Shown here piece by piece: positions 16,614 to 25,873 of a DNA stretch of 64,000 nt (positions within the stretch are counted from its first letter, which is position 1; every line of letters begins with the position of its first letter). The notes under the pieces were generated by a model, which did not search any database, had not been told where the DNA came from, and saw only the letters and a program-made list of their open reading frames with translations. Source of the stretch: Spongiibacter thalassae. GTDB lineage: Bacteria; Pseudomonadota; Gammaproteobacteria; Pseudomonadales; Spongiibacteraceae. The DNA is taken from contig NZ_JAAWWK010000006.1 in the NCBI RefSeq assembly GCF_012272835.1, forward strand, positions 366,848-430,847, given 5' to 3'. A program made the translations under genes and the position numbers.

Positions 16614-17552
16614 TCAGGCAAAAGGAAGCAGAATGTAGTACCACCTTCCCCGACTTAATCTTTTCGCAATTTTTTCCTCATTCTTATATATCGGCAGGAA
16701 TTTTTGCTTGTGATGCAACAAAAAGCTCCTCAGCTTCCAATTAATAAACGTTGACGTATTGCGCTGATACAGCTCTTTCAACTCTGTGACGAGCTTTTGA
16801 TCACTTTCACGAAGCAAGCCGGAATTGATAACAACTGAAATTGTCTGCAAGTGCTCCAACTGCCTGTCCATATACCGATCATGGCGCGATTTCTTTTTCC
16901 CTGACGATCTTCCGTATACAACGTTATTTCCATGAGACCTATACAAAGAAAGTACCGCGTCGCAGGCCTTTAGCCTCCCCTTCGAAGCCGCAGCAATTGC
17001 TAACCACTGATCGTGATACTTCATCTTTGCCAGCGAATGGTGCGCCAGATCAAAAAGCTCTCGCCTTATAACACTCGCGTGCCCAGTGACACAGTTGGTA
17101 AAGAGCAAAGCAAGCGCACAGTCACCCTCAAGCCTACGCACCTTTCGACCAGGAAACTCAACATCCAAAGGACGGCCTCCGGCGTCGACCACCGAGACAT
17201 TCGAGTAAACCATCAGGTTACTACCTATCTCCCCCAGCAAATGCTCTATTTTATTCTCAAACCAGATGTCATCCTGATCTGCAAGAGAAATAAACTCTCC
17301 TCGGCAAGCTGAAATTGCCTTTTCAAAATTCCTTACAAAGCCAACATTGCACTCATTACGATGAACCCGAACTCTATCGTCCCGACGGGAATAGCGATTC
17401 AGTATAGCCATGGTTCCATCACTGGAGCAGTCATCGAAAACAACCACTTCAATGTCGCGATACGTCTGAGCGAGTATAGAATCCAGCTGCTCCTCAAGGT
17501 ACGCCTCACCGTTGTACGTACACATGGCAACTGACACCAATCGCTTAGTCAT
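16614..17552 (-). CDS. Family 2 glycosyltransferase
   Basis: About 312 residues: LVSVAMCTYNGEAYLEEQLD at the N-terminus, VVFDDCSSDGTMAIL, and LADQDDIWFENKIEHLL, the DQDDIW form of the DxD site found in many O-antigen rhamnosyltransferases of this family. A basic C-terminus with several aromatic residues follows. The ATG giving MTKRLVSV (17552) has GGAAAAGGG before it; an in-frame ATG at 17570 is an alternative. It lies 29 bp upstream of the next glycosyltransferase. RmlA-D downstream of the same promoter direction makes rhamnose a reasonable donor guess only. Confidence 0.83.
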   Translation of the reverse strand: MTKRLVSVAMCTYNGEAYLEEQLDSILAQTYRDIEVVVFDDCSSDGTMAILNRYSRRDDRVRVHRNECNVGFVRNFEKAISACRGEFISLADQDDIWFENKIEHLLGEIGSNLMVYSNVSVVDAGGRPLDVEFPGRKVRRLEGDCALALLFTNCVTGHASVIRRELFDLAHHSLAKMKYHDQWLAIAAASKGRLKACDAVLSLYRSHGNNVVYGRSSGKKKSRHDRYMDRQLEHLQTISVVINSGLLRESDQKLVTELKELYQRNTSTFINWKLRSFLLHHKQKFLPIYKNEEKIAKRLSRGRWYYILLPFA

Positions 17553-17958
17553 CCCTTTTCCAACTCCCATTCATGCTTGTGCACATAATTCAATTCATTC
17601 TTAGCAAACGAGTCAGCGAAAGCAGCTTTCATTACTGCACACCCAAATACACCAAAGCTTTAAAAAGCTTCGATGTGTTTCGCATCAAACAACAAGCAGG
17701 TATTTTTATAAGCAGAAACATAACGCTCAAATACTACTATTGAGCAATGTCGACATATTCACCGGCTACTCCGACACACTACAGCGTCTCTGCGCAGTGG
17801 AAATATGCGAAAAGCGCCCGATATACAACGCTTTTACACCTACACAACAGAATCCCTTCCAGCTTGCCCTGACATCCCTCAGATCACATTCGAAATTTAC
17901 TTTTTCAACCCATCACGGTCTGAAGAACACGAATGTTAATTACGCTCGAATTAAGCGG
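17553..17958. other. AT-rich gene-free gap in the polysaccharide cluster
   Basis: About 400 bp separate two minus-strand genes that otherwise sit in a tight cluster. I see no conserved reading frame; the one open plus-strand frame (17740-18048) has no recognisable motif and runs into the neighbouring gene. A small palindrome, AAGCTTT-AA-AAAGCTT, is at 17655-17670. The gap may hold a promoter for the downstream glycosyltransferases or the scar of a lost gene, but no clear -35/-10 pair stands out. Confidence 0.5.
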
Positions 17959-19005
17959 CTATCCTCCCTCTATCATCGAAATCAGATAGCTTCTCTTGAG
18001 AAAACTGGAGGACTTAAGTTTTTTTTCATGGATCTGGCGACCGATTAGTAGAAACGCCAACCTGTCCAACGCAGCGCCCCGCTCCAACGTAAAATCCCAC
18101 AGCGAGGCAGGAGGCTGATTAACATCTATTTTTTCCACGCAGCCACCAAACGACGCAATGCCGTCACCAACGGCTATCACACTTTTATTGTGCATAGCTG
18201 ACTGTAGTAAAACGGTAGAATTAATCCCTAATACCAGCCCAATTTCATCAAAACGAGAAAATAAAGTTTCATTCGCGGGCTGGTACGTAACGTTGCTCAG
18301 ATCAGGCAAACCCTCCACCGGCGCGCGCGGGTGCGGGCGGACCAGGAACTTAGCCTCAGGGTATGAACTACTTAACCACCGAACGAATTCTTCCATTTTG
18401 GCAAATGGCGATGATTCTGTGATATTTGTATCACTCTCATCCTGAAGCGGAACAAATACGTATTTATTTCGATCGGGCGGCTCCATATCGAAATCAGGTA
18501 CTCGCTTATAAAATGGCAACGAAAGATCAGCCCTCAAAATTTTCTTTCGTAATTTGAGGAAAGCTGCACGCTGGGAGTTTTCTAGCTTGCTGTCACTCCA
18601 ACGACTTATCCTTGCCTCAGCATTAGTTCCCAGGTCATCAAAATACACATTATCCCTTTGCGGAAACCAGCCTAGCTCGGAGAAAATCAAACGTACGGAT
18701 GGGTTGCAATCACGCAATACTTTCTTCGTTAGCTGATCCTCCTGCCGGCGTCCTCCCCATATGAACGCCACGTCCGGGCGAATTTTCTCAACAAACTCCG
18801 GAAATGCAATATCTTTATGTGTTGTATATGTGAGTCCTTTTAGCCTTCTATGCCTCGCACTTTCATGGATATAAAAGTATACGTCATACCCCAAGCCCCG
18901 AAGGCCTTGGTAAAGATAAGAATATGTCTTGGTGACATGCCCATATCTCAATTCCAAATCTTCGAAACTCGCCGCGACAGTCAATAGAATTTTCATATAC
19001 TTCAA
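17959..19005 (-). CDS. Capsular-polysaccharide-type GT-B glycosyltransferase, putative
   Basis: A 348-residue protein not recognised with certainty. Its second half has the KpsC/KpsS-like pattern: AKFLVRPHPRAP, then IGLVLGINSTVLLQSAMHNK and SVIAVGDGIASFGG. In this pattern a HP(R) box is followed by a Ser/Thr-rich loop that guards against other cell-surface donors. The N-terminal half (GLRGLGYDVYFYIHES, PDVAFIWGG) fits a Rossmann-like GT-B domain. It probably adds a sugar in O-antigen or capsule synthesis. The start is either a TTG at 19005 with AGG four bases upstream or an ATG at 18996. The cluster context supports a polysaccharide role; the substrate is unknown. Confidence 0.6.
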   Translation of the reverse strand: MKYMKILLTVAASFEDLELRYGHVTKTYSYLYQGLRGLGYDVYFYIHESARHRRLKGLTYTTHKDIAFPEFVEKIRPDVAFIWGGRRQEDQLTKKVLRDCNPSVRLIFSELGWFPQRDNVYFDDLGTNAEARISRWSDSKLENSQRAAFLKLRKKILRADLSLPFYKRVPDFDMEPPDRNKYVFVPLQDESDTNITESSPFAKMEEFVRWLSSSYPEAKFLVRPHPRAPVEGLPDLSNVTYQPANETLFSRFDEIGLVLGINSTVLLQSAMHNKSVIAVGDGIASFGGCVEKIDVNQPPASLWDFTLERGAALDRLAFLLIGRQIHEKKLKSSSFLKRSYLISMIEGG

Positions 19006-19062
19006 GTAACCTGGTTAGTTCTTGATGAGAAGTTACCGCCCCTTACTCAAGCGATATAACGG

Positions 19063-19854
19063 CTAGCTCGGCGCCACCGACTTCACTCCCTCCAGCTTGG
19101 CCTTCGCCCGGCGATAACGCCGAACACCAAAGGTCGCCAAAGCGACCAGGCAGCGCCGACGATTGGCCGCGACGAAACGATCAATGGCCGCTTGTCCGAG
19201 GCCATGTTTCTGCGCATACAACACATATGAACGTCCGCGATGAAAGTGAATAAATTCGTTAACCGCCTTGCTTCTTTCCGTTGAGCCACCACCCACATGG
19301 GGTATGCTCACATTGCGACAATGAATGACCTTCAAGCCCGCATCCTTGGCGCATTTGCAAATATCTTTGTCTTCTTCATACAGGAAGAAGCGCTCGTCAA
19401 AGTAGCCCACGTCGTTCATCAGCGTGGTATCCATCAACAACACTGCACCAATCAGCCAGTTAACCTCTTCAACGTCGCTGTTCGCTTCAGGCTGTAGAGC
19501 AGGCCCGGCAATTGCAGCCTCTCGCTGCTGTAACTCCGCGAGCAAGTCTCGCACCCCGGCCTCGCTGAGTTCAGTATCGGGATTGAGCACCAACACATAG
19601 CGCGTATCCGCCGCTGCGATTCCCCGGTTACAGGCAGCGCCAAAACCGAGGTTTTTATCGTTTTGGAGTAATTCCACTTCCGGGTAATTTTGAAGTAGCT
19701 TGGCGGTGCCGTCGGTACTGGCGTTGTCCACCACCAGCCAACGCGGCACCGCCTCTGTCGCACTGCGGCAATAAAATTCGATATGCGACGACAACACCGT
19801 CGCGCTGTTATACCCCACCGTGACGAAGGTGAGCTGTTCCCGAAGATCCTGCAT
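19063..19854 (-). CDS. Family 2 glycosyltransferase, rhamnosyltransferase-like
   Basis: A 263-residue cytoplasmic GT-A enzyme with VTVGYNSATVLSSHIEFY, WLVVDNASTDGTAKLL, then NLGFGAACNRGI and YVLVLNPDTELS (DxD site), and FLYEEDKDICKCAKDAG. The GFGAACNRG and LNPDTEL combination is typical of WbbL-like dTDP-rhamnosyltransferases. It begins 15 bp after rmlD on the same strand, so it very likely uses the dTDP-L-rhamnose made by the four genes upstream. The acceptor is unknown. Confidence 0.83.
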   Translation of the reverse strand: MQDLREQLTFVTVGYNSATVLSSHIEFYCRSATEAVPRWLVVDNASTDGTAKLLQNYPEVELLQNDKNLGFGAACNRGIAAADTRYVLVLNPDTELSEAGVRDLLAELQQREAAIAGPALQPEANSDVEEVNWLIGAVLLMDTTLMNDVGYFDERFFLYEEDKDICKCAKDAGLKVIHCRNVSIPHVGGGSTERSKAVNEFIHFHRGRSYVLYAQKHGLGQAAIDRFVAANRRRCLVALATFGVRRYRRAKAKLEGVKSVAPS

Positions 19855-19869
19855 AACCTGGGCTTTACC

Positions 19870-20742
19870 TCAAATTGTTCTACACAGCGCAGGAAGAATC
19901 CCCCGCCAATCACTGGCCGCCACGCCATAGTCCCGCTCGAATTTGTCACTCGACAGCACCGAATACGCCGGCCGCTGTGCCGGGGTCGGGTACTCCGCCG
20001 TGGTAATCGCCTTGACCTGTGGCGACTGGCTCAGCACGCCCTGCTCTACCCCCTGGGTAAAAATGGCTCGGGCGAAGTCGCACCAACTTAGCGCTATGTC
20101 ACCTCCGTAATGATATATGTCATAGTGAGCCGTGTCTGCGTCGTAGCGCTCAACCACTCTCCGACAGGCCTTGGCAATATCCCCGGCGTAGGTTGGGCAG
20201 CCCATCTGATCTGCCACCACGCCCAGACTGTCCCGCTCCTTGGCCAGGCGCAGCATGGTTTTGACAAAGTTGTTGCCGTATTCGCTGAACACCCAGGCGG
20301 TACGCAGAATCACGTGCTTCGGGTTGTGTTGGGTCACCTGTTGTTCGCCGTCCAGTTTGGTTTGGCCGTAGACCCCTTGAGGGTTGGTGGGGTCGGTTTC
20401 CACATAGGGGGTGGTCTTGCGGCCATCGAAGACGTAATCGGTAGAGATGTGAATGATCAGCGCGTTCTGGCGGGCAGCGGCTTTGGCCAGATTCGCCGGA
20501 CCATCGACGTTGATCTGTCTGGCCTGCTCCTGCTCGGATTCGGCTTTGTCGACCGCGGTGTAGGCCGCGGCATTGAGGATGACATGCGGGCGGTGTTCAT
20601 CGACGAGGGTATTCACGGCCTGCTCATCGGCGATGTTCAGGCTTTGGCGATCGAGGGCGATCAGGGTGTGGTCGCTATCGGCGAACACGTCCTGAACGCA
20701 GCGCCCCAGCTGGCCGTTGGCCCCGGTGAGGAGGATTTTCAT
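19870..20742 (-). CDS. rmlD: dTDP-4-dehydrorhamnose reductase
   Basis: A 290-residue SDR enzyme that reduces dTDP-4-keto-L-rhamnose to dTDP-L-rhamnose with NAD(P)H. It shows the Rossmann motif GANGQLGRCV at 7-16, HISTDYVFDG, and the catalytic YGQTKLDGE. The ATG overlaps the rmlC stop as ATGA, and GGAG is eight bases upstream, so the two are translationally coupled. It is the last of four rml genes in order B-A-C-D on the minus strand. Confidence 0.95.
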   Translation of the reverse strand: MKILLTGANGQLGRCVQDVFADSDHTLIALDRQSLNIADEQAVNTLVDEHRPHVILNAAAYTAVDKAESEQEQARQINVDGPANLAKAAARQNALIIHISTDYVFDGRKTTPYVETDPTNPQGVYGQTKLDGEQQVTQHNPKHVILRTAWVFSEYGNNFVKTMLRLAKERDSLGVVADQMGCPTYAGDIAKACRRVVERYDADTAHYDIYHYGGDIALSWCDFARAIFTQGVEQGVLSQSPQVKAITTAEYPTPAQRPAYSVLSSDKFERDYGVAASDWRGILPALCRTI

Positions 20743-21308
20743 CGGCGTTGCTCCACACCCAGTTGCTCACACAGCTGCTTGAAGGTCGGCGCGGCGGCGT
20801 CTTTCTCGGAGAGTTTGAATTCCAGCCCGTCCGCCTCGGGCCAGGTAATGGCCAGGTCCGGGTCGTTGTAGACCAGCGCCCCTTCGTCGGAGGGGTCGTA
20901 GTAGTCGGTGCATTTGTATTCGAAGTCCGCCACGTCGCTGAGCACCACAAAGCCGTGGGCAAAGCCCGGCGGCACCCAGAACTGGCGGTGGTTGTCTTCA
21001 GAGAGGATCACGCCTTCCCACTGGCCAAAGCTGGGGGAGTCCTTGCGGATGTCTACCGCCACATCGAACACTTCGCCACGTACCACCCGCACCAGCTTGC
21101 CCTGGGGTTTGGCCTTCTGGAAGTGCAGGCCGCGCAGCACGCCCTTGCCGGAGCGGGAGTGGTTGTCCTGCACAAAGGGCAGTGTGATGCCCGCCTGTTC
21201 CCGGTAGCGGTCAGCCTGGAAGGTTTCCAGGAAGAAGCCCCGGTGGTCGCCAAAGACCTTGGGTTCGATAATGACGCAGTCTTTGAGTTTGGTTTGAATC
21301 ACATTCAT
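20739..21308 (-). CDS. rmlC: dTDP-4-dehydrorhamnose 3,5-epimerase
   Basis: A cupin epimerase of 189 residues that inverts C3 and C5 of dTDP-4-keto-6-deoxyglucose. Family features are GDHRGFFLETFQADRY near the start, VLRGLHFQ with the catalytic His, the SPSFGQWEGVILS segment and WVPPGFAHGF. The ATG giving MNVIQTKLKD (21308) matches the usual family length; an in-frame start at 21359 would add 17 residues with no family counterpart. It overlaps rmlD by 4 bp and follows rmlA by 100 bp. Confidence 0.95.
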   Translation of the reverse strand: MNVIQTKLKDCVIIEPKVFGDHRGFFLETFQADRYREQAGITLPFVQDNHSRSGKGVLRGLHFQKAKPQGKLVRVVRGEVFDVAVDIRKDSPSFGQWEGVILSEDNHRQFWVPPGFAHGFVVLSDVADFEYKCTDYYDPSDEGALVYNDPDLAITWPEADGLEFKLSEKDAAAPTFKQLCEQLGVEQRR

Positions 21309-21408
21309 GGCGGTGCTCTTTGTCCCGTTGCGGGCGGTGCCCGCGTTGTTTCTGTGCAATGTGCCTGCAGGGTTTGTCAGGGCTAGTGGTCTGCACTACC
21401 TGTCAAAG

Positions 21409-22290
21409 TTACTTATAGCCCTCAGCCACCCGCTGCAGGTATTGGCCATAGCCGGTTTTCCTGAGGCTGTCGGCCTGCTCCAGCAGGGCTTGCTGGCTGA
21501 TCCAGCCCTGGCGGTAGGCGATTTCTTCCAGGCAGGCGACCTTGAGGCCCTGACGGTGTTCGACGGTTTGCACGAAGTGGCCCGCCTCCAGCAGGGAGTC
21601 GTGGGTGCCAGTATCCAGCCAGGCAAAGCCTCGGCCCAGCACTTCCACGTTGAGCTTGCCCTGCTTCAGGTAGGCCATGTTCACATCGGTGATTTCCAGC
21701 TCGCCGCGGGGCGAGGGCTGGATGTTGCGGGCAATTTCCACCACGTCGTTGTCGTAGAAGTAGAGGCCGGTCACCGCATAGGGGGATTTGGGCTTGGCGG
21801 GCTTTTCTTCAATACTCAGGGCGCGGCCGTTGTCGTCGAACTCGACCACACCGAAGCGCTCGGGATCGGTGACGTGGTAGCCAAACACCGTGGCACCGCT
21901 CTCTCTGGCCACCGAGGCCTTGAGTTTGTCGCTGAAGTGCTGGCCGTAGAAGATGTTGTCCCCCAGTACCAGGCTGACGTTGTCCTGACCGATAAAGTCG
22001 GCACCGATGGTGAAGGCCTGGGCGAGGCCGTCGGGGCTGGGCTGTTCTTCGTAGCAGATATTGATGCCGAATTGGCTGCCATCACCGAGCAGGCGCTGGA
22101 AGCCGGGCAGGTCGGTGGGGGTGGAGATCACCAGGATGTCGCGGATACCGGCGAGCATCAATACCGACAGGGGGTAGTAGATCATCGGTTTGTCGTAGAG
22201 CGGTAGCAGTTGTTTGGAGCAGCCCATGGTGATGGGGTGAAGCCGGGTGCCGGAGCCACCGGCGAGGATAATGCCTTTGTAGGGTTTCAT
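21409..22290 (-). CDS. rmlA: Glucose-1-phosphate thymidylyltransferase
   Basis: A 293-residue nucleotidyltransferase that makes dTDP-glucose from dTTP and glucose-1-phosphate, the first step of the dTDP-sugar pathways. The signature [20 protein letters not shown] with [10 protein letters not shown] is at residues 6-32, [10 protein letters not shown] carries the metal-binding Asp, and [15 protein letters not shown] lies near the end. Length and motifs are standard for the long RmlA form with feedback inhibition by dTDP-rhamnose. It starts 49 bp after rmlB. Its product feeds both the rhamnose branch and the proposed Fdt branch. Confidence 0.96.
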   Translation of the reverse strand: MKPYKGIILAGGSGTRLHPITMGCSKQLLPLYDKPMIYYPLSVLMLAGIRDILVISTPTDLPGFQRLLGDGSQFGINICYEEQPSPDGLAQAFTIGADFIGQDNVSLVLGDNIFYGQHFSDKLKASVARESGATVFGYHVTDPERFGVVEFDDNGRALSIEEKPAKPKSPYAVTGLYFYDNDVVEIARNIQPSPRGELEITDVNMAYLKQGKLNVEVLGRGFAWLDTGTHDSLLEAGHFVQTVEHRQGLKVACLEEIAYRQGWISQQALLEQADSLRKTGYGQYLQRVAEGYK

Positions 22291-22339
22291 AGACGTCCTG
22301 TGCTGACGGTCATTGTCATAGTAAAGTCGGGGGCAATGC

Positions 22340-23419
22340 TTAGGCGGTTTCGCCGAGTCTGGCCAGCTGGTAGTCGCCGGAGAGCACCCGCTGCCACCAG
22401 GCCTCGTTGTCGAGGTACCACTGCACGGTTTTGCGAATGCCGCTGTCGAAGCTTTCCTCGGGCACCCAGCCCAGTTCCCGCTGGATTTTGCCAGCGTCGA
22501 TGGCGTAGCGGGCGTCGTGGCCGGGGCGGTCGGTGACGAAGGTAATCAGGCTGGCAAAGCCACCCTCTTTGCCCGAGGCCAGGGAGTTGGGGTTGTTCGG
22601 CGCCAGTTCTTCGAGCAGGGCGCAGATGCTTTGCACCACGTCGAGGTTTTTCTTCTCGTTGTGGCCACCGATGTTGTAGGTCTCGCCTACCTCACCCTCG
22701 CACACCACCTTGAACAGGGCACGGGCGTGGTCTTCCACATAGAGCCAGTCGCGAATTTGGCTGCCGTCGCCGTAGACCGGCAGGGCCTTGCCCGCCAGGG
22801 CGTTAAGGATCATGTGGGGAATGAGTTTTTCCGGGAAGTGGTAGGGCCCGTAGTTGTTGGAGCAGTTGGTAATCAGCACCGGCAGGCCATAGGTGCGGTG
22901 CCAGGCGCGGACCAGGTGGTCGGAACCCGCCTTGCTGGCAGAATAGGGAGAGCTGGGAGCGTAGGGGGTGGTTTCCAGAAACAGGTCGTCGGTGCCTTCA
23001 AGATCGCCGTAGACTTCGTCGGTGGAGATGTGGTGAAAGCGAAACGCGGCTTTGCCCTCGGCATCAAGGCCGCTCCAGTAATCCCGAGCGGCTTCCAGCA
23101 GGGTGTAGGTGCCGACGATATTGGTCTGGATAAAGGCGCCGGGGCCGGTGATCGAGCGATCCACATGGCTCTCTGCGGCCAGATGCATCACCGCATCGGG
23201 CCGGTGCTCGGCAAACAGAGCGGCCATCGCTACGCCATCGCAGATATCGGCCTGCACAAAGGTGTAGCGGTTGTTCTGCAGGTCAGCAGGAATAGACTCC
23301 AGATTACCCGCATAGGTCAGGGCATCGACATTTACCACCGAGGCGTCACTGTCGGCAAGGATGTGACGCACCACGGCACTGCCGATAAAACCGGCACCGC
23401 CGGTGACGAGGATTTTCAT
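22340..23419 (-). CDS. rmlB: dTDP-glucose 4,6-dehydratase
   Basis: A 359-residue extended SDR enzyme making dTDP-4-keto-6-deoxyglucose, the branch point for RmlC/D and for the FdtA-like isomerase. It has [14 protein letters not shown] for [14 protein letters not shown] with the catalytic Thr-Asp-Glu, [12 protein letters not shown] with the Tyr/Lys pair, and [14 protein letters not shown]. It is the first gene of the minus-strand rml operon. The operon promoter should lie in the divergent gap upstream (23420-23814). Confidence 0.96.
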   Translation of the reverse strand: MKILVTGGAGFIGSAVVRHILADSDASVVNVDALTYAGNLESIPADLQNNRYTFVQADICDGVAMAALFAEHRPDAVMHLAAESHVDRSITGPGAFIQTNIVGTYTLLEAARDYWSGLDAEGKAAFRFHHISTDEVYGDLEGTDDLFLETTPYAPSSPYSASKAGSDHLVRAWHRTYGLPVLITNCSNNYGPYHFPEKLIPHMILNALAGKALPVYGDGSQIRDWLYVEDHARALFKVVCEGEVGETYNIGGHNEKKNLDVVQSICALLEELAPNNPNSLASGKEGGFASLITFVTDRPGHDARYAIDAGKIQRELGWVPEESFDSGIRKTVQWYLDNEAWWQRVLSGDYQLARLGETA

Positions 23420-23814
23420 TGATCTACCTTTTCCAATTCCAGCATTTCAACCGGGCATCGCCCAATATCCCGACAGAGTAATGCCCCTTTATTTGGACCA
23501 CTATTGCACAGTATTTTAATGTTGCGCAAAAACAAGCTCGGGGCCGCGATTGTACAGAATCCCCCTCGACTAATCACCGCAGACCGCCTGAGACCGAGCC
23601 AACAGACATCAAAAGACCAAGAATTACCGCGACGCCAGCAAAGAATTGCCTCCCGCAGATATTCAAAGTCAGCTCTGCGTCTGAGACACTAGCTCGCAAC
23701 CCCAAGTAAAACAGCTCCAGACAAGGGCAGCTTAGCAAATTTGTTAGACCATTAACTACCGCATATCTGGACTCCAGACGGCCACCGCCAGTCAACATCA
23801 CTAACAGGACCCCC
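23420..23814. other. Divergent intergenic region between rmlB and a GT4 gene
   Basis: About 395 bp with no credible gene. It must contain promoters in both directions, for rmlB on the minus strand and the glycosyltransferase on the plus strand. AT-rich tracts near 23490-23530 are the best candidate for the rmlB promoter, but no near-consensus pair stands out. A minus-strand frame (23574-23873) with hydrophobic residues overlaps the glycosyltransferase start and is not convincing. Confidence 0.5.
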
Positions 23815-24954
23815 ATGCCAGCCACCGAGATCATCATCAGCACCCAAAACTTTCCCCCCGCGGCGGGCGGCATCCAGAACTATATGTATGAGTTGGCACT
23901 GGCATTACACGAGCTGGGGAATCGCGTCACCGTATTTTGCGACGCCCCCAAAATGCCCCAGCAGGAAGAATTTGATGCTAACCAGCCCTTTGACATTGTT
24001 CGAGTAGGTGGCCCCAAAGTCATTCGCCGCTTGAGCAAAGCGCGCCGGGTGATGCGGCAACTCAGGCAGGCGTCGCCCGCTTTGCTGATTTGCGACAGTT
24101 GGAAAAGCCTCGAGCATCTGCAGCCGGCAAAGCTCAAACAGGTACGCAGTCTCTGTATCGGTCACGGCATGGAGTTCCCCCAACTTACCAACGGCAAAAA
24201 ACAGGGCAAAAAGCAGCAACGCATCCAGGGCGTGCTGGCGCGGGCACAGGCTGTGTTGGCGAACTCCCACTTCACCGCGGGGCGCATCAAGCCCTACGCA
24301 CCGGACCCCTCGCGGATTCACATTCTCCACCCCGGCGTGCGCCGCCCCCTTCCACCCTCGCCACAGGACGTGGCAAAAATCGCCCAGTGGGTCGACGGCC
24401 ACCAACCGATCATCACCACTGTGGGCCGCCTTGAGGCGCGCAAGGGCCAGGACAAGGTGATCGAATTGATTCCAAGGTTGGTGCAGCAGTACCCGACTCT
24501 TCGCTATTTGATTGCCGGCAGCGGCCCTCTGGAAGACACCCTCAAGCAGCGGGTAGACCAGTTGGGCATTGCTGAGCAGGTCAGGTTCTGCGGCAGGATC
24601 AGCGACTCTGAGCGCGCGGCGCTGCTACAGCGGGCGGATATTTTTGCGATGCCCTGCCGGGCAGTGGGGGATTCAGTGGAAGGCTTTGGTATTGTCTATA
24701 TCGAAGCTGCCATGTTTGGCGTACCCAGCCTTGCCGGGAGGCTTGGCGGCGCGGGAGACGCTGTCCTCGACGGTCAGACCGGGCTGCTTTGTGACGGCGA
24801 CAACGACGACGACATTTTCGACAAGATAACAGCCCTTATCGCCGCCCCTGCGCGCACTGCCGCGATGGGCCAACAAGCGCGACAACGGGCCGAGTCGGAG
24901 CTGCAATGGCAAACCATCGCCAGCAAGCTGCTGGCGATCAGCGAAACAGTTTAA
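23815..24954 (+). CDS. Family 4 glycosyltransferase
   Basis: A 379-residue GT-B retaining glycosyltransferase. The N-terminal domain begins STQNFPPAAGGIQNYMYELA, the glycine-rich acceptor loop. The C-terminal domain has TVGRLEARKGQDKVIELIP, IAGSGPLEDTL and the ExxxxxxxE donor motif in EGFGIVYIEAAMFGVPSLAG. The closest pattern is PimB/WaaG-like enzymes acting on lipid-linked acceptors at the cytoplasmic face. It is the only plus-strand gene in the polysaccharide region and converges on the GT25 gene (16 bp between stops). The sugar and acceptor are unknown. Confidence 0.85.
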   Translation: MPATEIIISTQNFPPAAGGIQNYMYELALALHELGNRVTVFCDAPKMPQQEEFDANQPFDIVRVGGPKVIRRLSKARRVMRQLRQASPALLICDSWKSLEHLQPAKLKQVRSLCIGHGMEFPQLTNGKKQGKKQQRIQGVLARAQAVLANSHFTAGRIKPYAPDPSRIHILHPGVRRPLPPSPQDVAKIAQWVDGHQPIITTVGRLEARKGQDKVIELIPRLVQQYPTLRYLIAGSGPLEDTLKQRVDQLGIAEQVRFCGRISDSERAALLQRADIFAMPCRAVGDSVEGFGIVYIEAAMFGVPSLAGRLGGAGDAVLDGQTGLLCDGDNDDDIFDKITALIAAPARTAAMGQQARQRAESELQWQTIASKLLAISETV

Positions 24955-24970
24955 GGCCAGCTAGCAGCCC

Positions 24971-25777
24971 CTAGCGGATTCGACGGGTTTTGCCCTGAAC
25001 CCCTTCCGGCATTGACGCGGGCTGGAAGTCCCGGCGATGCGTGAACATATAGCTATGCCGACGAATACTGAACCACAGTTTAACCGGGTGAAAGAGCAGG
25101 CGCTGCCACCAACTGGGCCCCTGCGCTTTTGTATCCGGTACTTTTTGCACACTGGTTTCATGTTCCAGCTCGTACACGGTATGGGGCTCGACACCGCACA
25201 CCTGCAAATCAAACAACCAGAAATGGTCAAACAATTTGTCTACCGGCTCGTAAATTTCCAGCGCACAGTCGATAAACTTTTTCATACCCCGGCGATTCAT
25301 CAGGTAGGCCTGCGCGCCGACAGCCCCCCGCTCAGGACGCACCAACTTATAAGCCACCCCCGACGAAGCAACAAACTCCCGCAGCGTTTTGCGGCGGCGC
25401 AGACGCAAGGCCATATAACGTACCAGTTCGACATCATCCTTGGCAGATTCGAACAGCACCTCGGCAAAATCGTCTTCAATCACCACGTCGTCCTCGAACA
25501 GACAGACATGGGAGTAGCCCTCGTCGTAGGCCTTGCGCACCGCACGCAGGTGAGACAGGTAACAGCCCATTTCACTATTGGTCAGCAATTTACGGTGCCG
25601 AATCAACGACAGCGTCTTGTTTAATCGCTCATCGCGCTCCAGCGGGGGCATGGCGTCTCGGCCATCGACTGCCGGGAAAATTTCCGCAGACAATCCCTGC
25701 TTTTGCAGCGACATCAGCAGTTTCACGGTATTTTCCGCTTCAGGGTTAAGACTGATTACCCAGCAGGCCAGCTTCAT
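24971..25777 (-). CDS. Family 25 glycosyltransferase (LPS biosynthesis)
   Basis: About 268 residues of the LgtB/Lex2-like GT25 family, which adds galactose or related sugars to LPS core oligosaccharide. Motifs seen are ACWVISLNPEAENTVKLL at the start, IFPAVDGRD, EMGCYLSHLRAVRKA, and CLFEDDVVIEDDF with the metal-binding acidic cluster. The basic C-terminus may contact membrane. I chose the ATG giving MKLACWV (25777), which has GGAG nine bases upstream; longer forms to 25816 are possible. It is the last gene of the lpxL-led minus-strand group. Confidence 0.85.
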   Translation of the reverse strand: MKLACWVISLNPEAENTVKLLMSLQKQGLSAEIFPAVDGRDAMPPLERDERLNKTLSLIRHRKLLTNSEMGCYLSHLRAVRKAYDEGYSHVCLFEDDVVIEDDFAEVLFESAKDDVELVRYMALRLRRRKTLREFVASSGVAYKLVRPERGAVGAQAYLMNRRGMKKFIDCALEIYEPVDKLFDHFWLFDLQVCGVEPHTVYELEHETSVQKVPDTKAQGPSWWQRLLFHPVKLWFSIRRHSYMFTHRRDFQPASMPEGVQGKTRRIR

Positions 25778-25873
25778 CCAATTGTGCTCCATAGTGTCAT
25801 TCAGGCCTTTACCCAAAAAGCTGATAAAGCTTTAGTGCAAACACCTACGGATCTGTTATTTATAATCGGCGGC

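Noticed and set aside
17740..18048. Plus-strand 102-codon frame in the polysaccharide gap
   Set aside because: No conserved motif, opposite in strand to all neighbours, and it runs into the end of a real gene.
20748..23422. Three long plus-strand frames opposite rmlC, rmlA and rmlB
   Set aside because: Each mirrors the codon usage of the real rml gene on the other strand and has no family motif.
23574..23873. Minus-strand 99-codon frame with hydrophobic segments upstream of the GT4 gene
   Set aside because: It overlaps the start of the glycosyltransferase and has no ribosome binding site or family motif; the membrane-like look is likely chance.
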